Assembly: GCF_030272615.1 (NCBI RefSeq)
Contig: NW_026729202.1
Coordinates: 12,501-76,500 of the forward strand
DNA length: 64,000 nucleotides
Reading direction: 5' to 3'
From: Cryptomeria japonica
Lineage: Eukaryota; Streptophyta; Pinopsida; Cupressales; Cupressaceae
Positions within the stretch are counted from its first letter, which is position 1. Each line of letters begins with the position of its first letter. The notes beneath the pieces were generated by a model. That model had not been told where the DNA came from and did no database searches. It saw only the letters and a program-made list of their open reading frames with translations. A program made the translations under genes and the position numbers. Below are positions 59,601 through 64,000 of the stretch, piece after piece.

Positions 59601-61425
59601 ATCTTGAGCCCTTCCTGATGCGCAGCCCAGGCAAGTTGTGCGCACCAAGGTGCCCACCCTGGCGGAGGTGCGCGCCCGGGGCAAACCGGGCTCCGACTTC
59701 GTGCACTGCATGGTGCCCACCAAGGCGCGCAACCCAGCCAAGGTGCCCACCGCAGCGAAGGTGCACGCGAGGTGCGCACCCGAGGTGCACACCCGGGGCA
59801 AACCGGGCTCCGACTTCGTGCACGCCGCACCTTGGAGCACACTTCAGAGCGCTCCTTGGTACGCACCAGGGCGCGCAACCCAGCCAAGGTGCTCACCCCG
59901 GCGAAGGTGCACGCGAGGTGCGCACCCGGGGCAAACCGGGCTCGGACTTCGTGCACGCCGCACCTTGGAGCACACATCGGAGCGCTCCCGGGTTCGCACC
60001 AGCATTGCGCACCTTTGATGCGCTGCCTTCACTAATTTCCAGAAAAGGCAAAAAAAAGAAAAAAATGAGATTTTAAAATTTCCGTTTTGAAAGATAGTGA
60101 AAAAAACGGAACGCGGGTGCCATCTTGAGCCCGCCCTGGTGTGCAGCCCAGGCAAGTTGTGCGCACCAAGGCACCCACCCTGGCCAAGGTGGGTCACGGG
60201 GTGGGTCCTAGGGTGGGTAACGGGGTGGGTACTAAGGTGCGTGCCAAGGTGGGTCATAGGGTGGGTGCCAAGGTGGGCACCAGGGTGGGTGTGCACCAAC
60301 CCTAGCCAGGGTAGGTCACGGGGTGGTTGTCGGGGTGGGCGTCAAGGAGCCAAGGTGGGTGGCAAGTAGCCAAGTTGCGTGCCAAGGTGGGTGTCGGGGT
60401 GGGTGCCAAGGATCCAAGGTGGGTGCCAAGGAACCAAGGTGGGTGTCTGGGTGGGTGCCGAGGTGGGAGCCAGGGTGGGTCCCAAGGTGAGTGCAAAGGT
60501 GGGTGCCAGGGTCAAGGTGAGTGCCAATGTGGGTTCCAAGGTGCCAGGGTCAGGGTGAGTGCCAATGTGGGTTCAAAGGTGCTAAGTTGGGTGCGAGGTT
60601 GGGTGCGAGGGTGGGTGGGTGCCAAGGTGTGCTAGGTGGAAGCCCGGGTGGGTCGGCATCCCATGGGTGTCGAGTTGGGTGCCTGATGGGTGCTTCTTGT
60701 CAAGTTTTAGTCGTCGGGACTCATTTCGAGCCTTAGAGGTCGTTTCTTGTCCGGTTGCCCTGTCTTCGACCTGGGAACCCAATTTTGGTCCTCGGGTCCC
60801 ATTTTTTTTTGTCTCGCATCCCACTTTTGGCCTGTGGCCTTTTCGGGGTCGATTCTCGTTTTGGGCATCAGAGCATGTTTCTTCTCCTAAAACCCAATAT
60901 TTGTTTATTAAGTCTCGGAACACATTTTTGTTCTCGTGGACCCATCATGGGTCTTGGAACGCATTTGTGGTCCTTGGGTCCCATTTTGCATCCCGAAACT
61001 TGTGTTTTGGTGCTTGATCCCTATTTTGGGTGCCCACCTTGCACCAAGTGCGCACCCGGGGCAAACCGAGCGCCTTGGTGCACCGGGGCAAGATCGAGCG
61101 TGCACCCGAGGCGCCCCGAACATGCACCAAGGTGCACTCGGCCCACATGTGAGCGCAGGTCGTTGCGCCCGAGGTGGTGTGTGGGCACCGCGTTGCAGAC
61201 GGGACACTGCACGCACACGACGCCCCCTCCAGGTGCACGCACGTAGGCCGGGCCGGGTGCACACCCGACGCCCTAGCAAGGTGCGCGCACCCGGGCAGGG
61301 CTCACACTTGGCGAACGGGGCGCACTTCGCGAGGGAGGGTGTGCACCTCGACGGGGGTGGGTGGCCGGGGTGGATTCGCACGTGGGTCGCGGTTTGCTAA
61401 GTACACACTGCGACAAGCTCATAAC

Positions 61426-61545
61426 GGGTGCGATCATACCAGCGTTAGTGCACCGGATCCCATCAGAACTCCGCAGTTAAGCGCGCTTGGGCCGGAGTAG
61501 TACTGGGATGGGTGACCTCCCGGGAAGTCCCGGTGTTGCACCCTT
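61426..61545 (+). rRNA. 5S ribosomal RNA, copy 6
   Basis: Intact gene, same sequence as copy 2 and same flanks. Confidence 0.97.
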
Positions 61546-61549
61546 TTTT
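61544..61549 (+). terminator. Pol III terminator, copy 6
   Basis: T6 directly after the gene. Confidence 0.93.
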
Positions 61550-64000
61550 AGTTTTTCGCCGGGCGTCGCAATGCTATTTGAATAAACCTTTTGCCCGTTT
61601 GCGTTCTCGTCGGGGCCGGGCCGGGCCGGGGTGCGCTGCCCGCACTACCGCGCGCGCGGGGGCGACACCGAGCGCGCACCCGAGGCGCCCCGAGCACACA
61701 GGCCACGGTGCAACCCGGGCGTTGTGCGCGCACCCCGGTGCGCCCGAGGTGCTGCGCGCGCACCCAGGTGAAATCGGTGTGCACCTCGGCCAGTGCGCGC
61801 TCGGTCGAGTCGCGCACGTTGGCCAAGGTGCACGGTGATGTTTCTTACTCTAAGGTTCCGCACCAGACGCCCGGGACAGGTGAGCGAAGCTGGGCGGGGC
61901 CGGGTGCGCGGCCGGGGCAGGTGCACGCAGCTGGAGAGAGCTTTGGAGCACACTTCGGAGCGCACCAATGATGCGCTCCATTCAAAAGTTTCCTGAAAAG
62001 GCAAAAAAAGTTGAGATTATAGAATTTCCCACTTGAGAGATTGTAAAAAAAAAAAATTTAAAATGAAGGAAACGCGGGTGCCAAGGTGTGCGCAGCCCAG
62101 CCAAGGTGTGCGCACCAAGGCGCCCACCCTGGCGAAGGTGCACGCAAGGTGCGCACCCGAGGCAAACCGGACAATTAACCCAACTTTCGACTTCGCGCGC
62201 ACCTTGGAGCGCACTTCGGAGCGCTCCTTGGTGCGCACCAATCTTGGGCACCTCGGAGTGCACCATGGCGCCCACCAAGGTGCGCACCCGGGGCAAACCG
62301 AGCTCCGACTTCGTGCGCACCTTGGAGCGCACGAAAGGTGCGCACCATGGCGCCCACCAAGGTGCGCAGCCCAGCCAAGGCGTGCGCATCAAGGTGCGCA
62401 CCCTGGCGAAGGTGCGCACCCGGGGCAAACCGAGCTCCGACTTCGTGCGCACCTTGGAGCGCACAAAAGGTGCGCAACCCAGCCAAGGTGTGCGCACCCC
62501 GGTCAAACCGAGCTCCGAATCGTGCGCACCAGAGGTGCACGCCATCGTGCGCACCTTGGAGCACACTTCGGAGCCCTCCTTGGTGCGCGCCGATGTTGCG
62601 CACCTCGGAGCGCACCCGGGGAAAACAATGCAATTAACCCGACTTTCGACTTCGTGGGCACCTCGGAGCGCTCTCGGGTTCGCACCTCGGAGCACACCGA
62701 GGTGCGCACCTTTGATGCGCTGCCTTCACCAATTTCCAGAAAAGGCAAGAAAACATTGAGAAGGTGTGCGCACCGAGGTGCCCACCCTGGCGAAGGTGCA
62801 CGCGAGGTGCGCACCCGGGGCAAACCGGGCTCCGACTTCGTGCACGCCGCACCTTGGAGCACACTTCGGAGCGCTCCTTGGTGCGCACCAGGGCGCGCAA
62901 CCCAGCCGAGGTGCCCACCCCGGCGAAGGTGCACGCGAGGTGCGCACCCGGGGCAAACCGGGCTCCGACTTCGTGCACGCCATGGTGCCCACCGCGGCGA
63001 AGGTGCACGCGAGGTGCGCACCCGGGGCAAACCGGGCTCCGACTTCGTGCACGCCGCACCTTGGAGCACACTTCGGAGCGCTCCTTGGTGCGCACCATGG
63101 TGCCCACCAGGGCGCGCAACCCCGCCGAAGGTGCACGCGAGGTGCGCACCCGGGGCAAACCGGGCTCCGACTTCGTGCACGCCGCACCTTGGAGCACACT
63201 TCGGAGCGCTCCTTGGTGCGCACCATGGTGCCCACCAGGGCGCGCAACCCCGCCGAAGGTGCACGCGAGGTGCGCACCCGGGGCAAACCGGGCTCCGACT
63301 TCGTGCACGCCATGGTGCGCACCGCGGCGAAGGTGCGCACCCGGGGCAAACCGGGCTCCGACTTCGTGCACGCCGCACCTTGGAGCACACTTCGGAGCGC
63401 TCCTTGGTGCGCACCAGGGCGCGCAACCCAGCCGAGGTGCCCACCCCGGCGAAGGTGCACGCGAGGTGCGTACCCGGGGCAAACCGGGCTCCGACTTCGT
63501 GCACGCCGCACCTTGGAGCACACTTCGGAGCGCTCCTTGGTGCGCACCATGGTGCCCACCAGGCCGCGCAACCCAGCCAAGGTGTGCGCACCAAGGTGCA
63601 CGCGAGGTGCGCACCCGGGGCAAACCGGGGTCCGACTTCGTGCACGCCGCACCTTGGAGCACACATCGGGGCGCTCCCGGGTTCGCACCGGCGTTGCGCA
63701 CCGTGGTGGGCACCTCGGAGCACACCAAGGTGGGCAGCGAGGTGCGCACCTTTGATGCGATGCCTTCACTAATTTCCATAAAAGGCAAAAAAAAAACGAG
63801 ATTTTAAAATTTCCGTTTTGAAAGATAGTGAGAAAAAGGGAATGCTGGTGCCATCTTGAGCCCGCCCTGGTGCGCAGCCCAGCCAAGGTGTGCGCACCAA
63901 GGTGCCCACCCTGGCGAAGGTGCGCGCCCGGGCAATTAACCCAACTTCCAACTTCGCGCGCGCCAGGGTGGGAGCGCACCCAACAACCGGGCCTGGGAAG

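Larger units (their letters stand above)
52248..60170 (+). repeat. 5S mega-unit 5, 7,923 bp
   Basis: Same block order; 5S gene at 53503-53622. Its G-run in the 3' spacer near 53735 is one base shorter than in units 1-3, a difference shared with unit 6. Private single-base differences occur near 55056 and 55704. Confidence 0.95.
60171..64000 (+). repeat. 5S mega-unit 6, cut by the window end
   Basis: The first 3,830 bp of a further unit with the same blocks and a 5S gene at 61426-61545. The array therefore continues beyond this window. Confidence 0.95.

Noticed and set aside
22397-63979. Very long open frames (up to 662 codons) on both strands in the 5S spacer
   Set aside because: They overlap in several frames on both strands, consist of repeated Ala/Arg/Pro/His/Cys strings, and exist because the GTGCGCACC repeats lack stop codons. 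No domain or codon preference is seen.
20534-64000. 5S sequences carried by Cassandra-type retrotransposons
   Set aside because: Cassandra elements hold 5S-like sequence inside LTRs. Here the genes have full ends and Pol III terminators, sit in tandem units, and have no nearby LTR ends, primer site or target duplications.

Overview
The window reads as land-plant nuclear heterochromatin. It holds six copies of a plant-type 5S rRNA gene, two plant-type LTR retrotransposons primed by initiator Met-tRNA, and about 55 kb of tandem repeats. I see no ordinary host protein gene. The plant lineage cannot be fixed from this sequence; the 5S sequence is not close to the common grass or crucifer forms I know and would fit a gymnosperm or other early-diverging plant equally well.

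Layout from left to right. 1-1009: no recognisable feature. 1010-5690: a satellite with a 188-bp unit, about 23 copies, each able to form two hairpins. 5691-10310: longer, older units of about 440-545 bp that share modules with the 188-bp satellite. Each ends in a fixed motif, CACCTCCCCTATATAAG, followed by a conserved TATTTGTC. A 2,783-bp non-autonomous LTR element (6047-8829, minus strand) lies exactly in one of these motifs. 10311-17454: 311-bp versions of the unit, one split at the same motif by a 6,093-bp Ty3/gypsy chromovirus (10931-17023, plus strand). 17455-18090: a 52-bp palindromic minisatellite. 18091-19190: 157/220-bp units with the same TATA motif. 19191-20533: GTGCAC-rich and then G-rich simple repeats.

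20534-64000: a giant tandem array. Its unit is 7.92-7.94 kb, with five whole units and part of a sixth, and each carries one intact 5S rRNA gene with a T6 terminator. The rest of the unit is spacer: a G-rich block, a T-rich block, GC-rich flanks, and about 6 kb of GGTGCGCACC-type palindromic repeats broken by 11 A/T-rich islands, with an internal 2.37-kb duplication. Plant 5S units are normally a few hundred bases to about 1 kb, so this unit is exceptionally long.

The repeat classes appear to be one evolutionary series. The 188-bp and 450-bp units share segments; the 311- and 157-bp units share the TATA motif and an AACTTYYGACTTC module; and that module plus GTGCGCACC recurs in the 5S spacer. 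The most notable signals are the giant 5S unit and the two LTR-element insertions two bases apart in the same TATA-proximal motif. Identity statements come from reading, not from a computed alignment.
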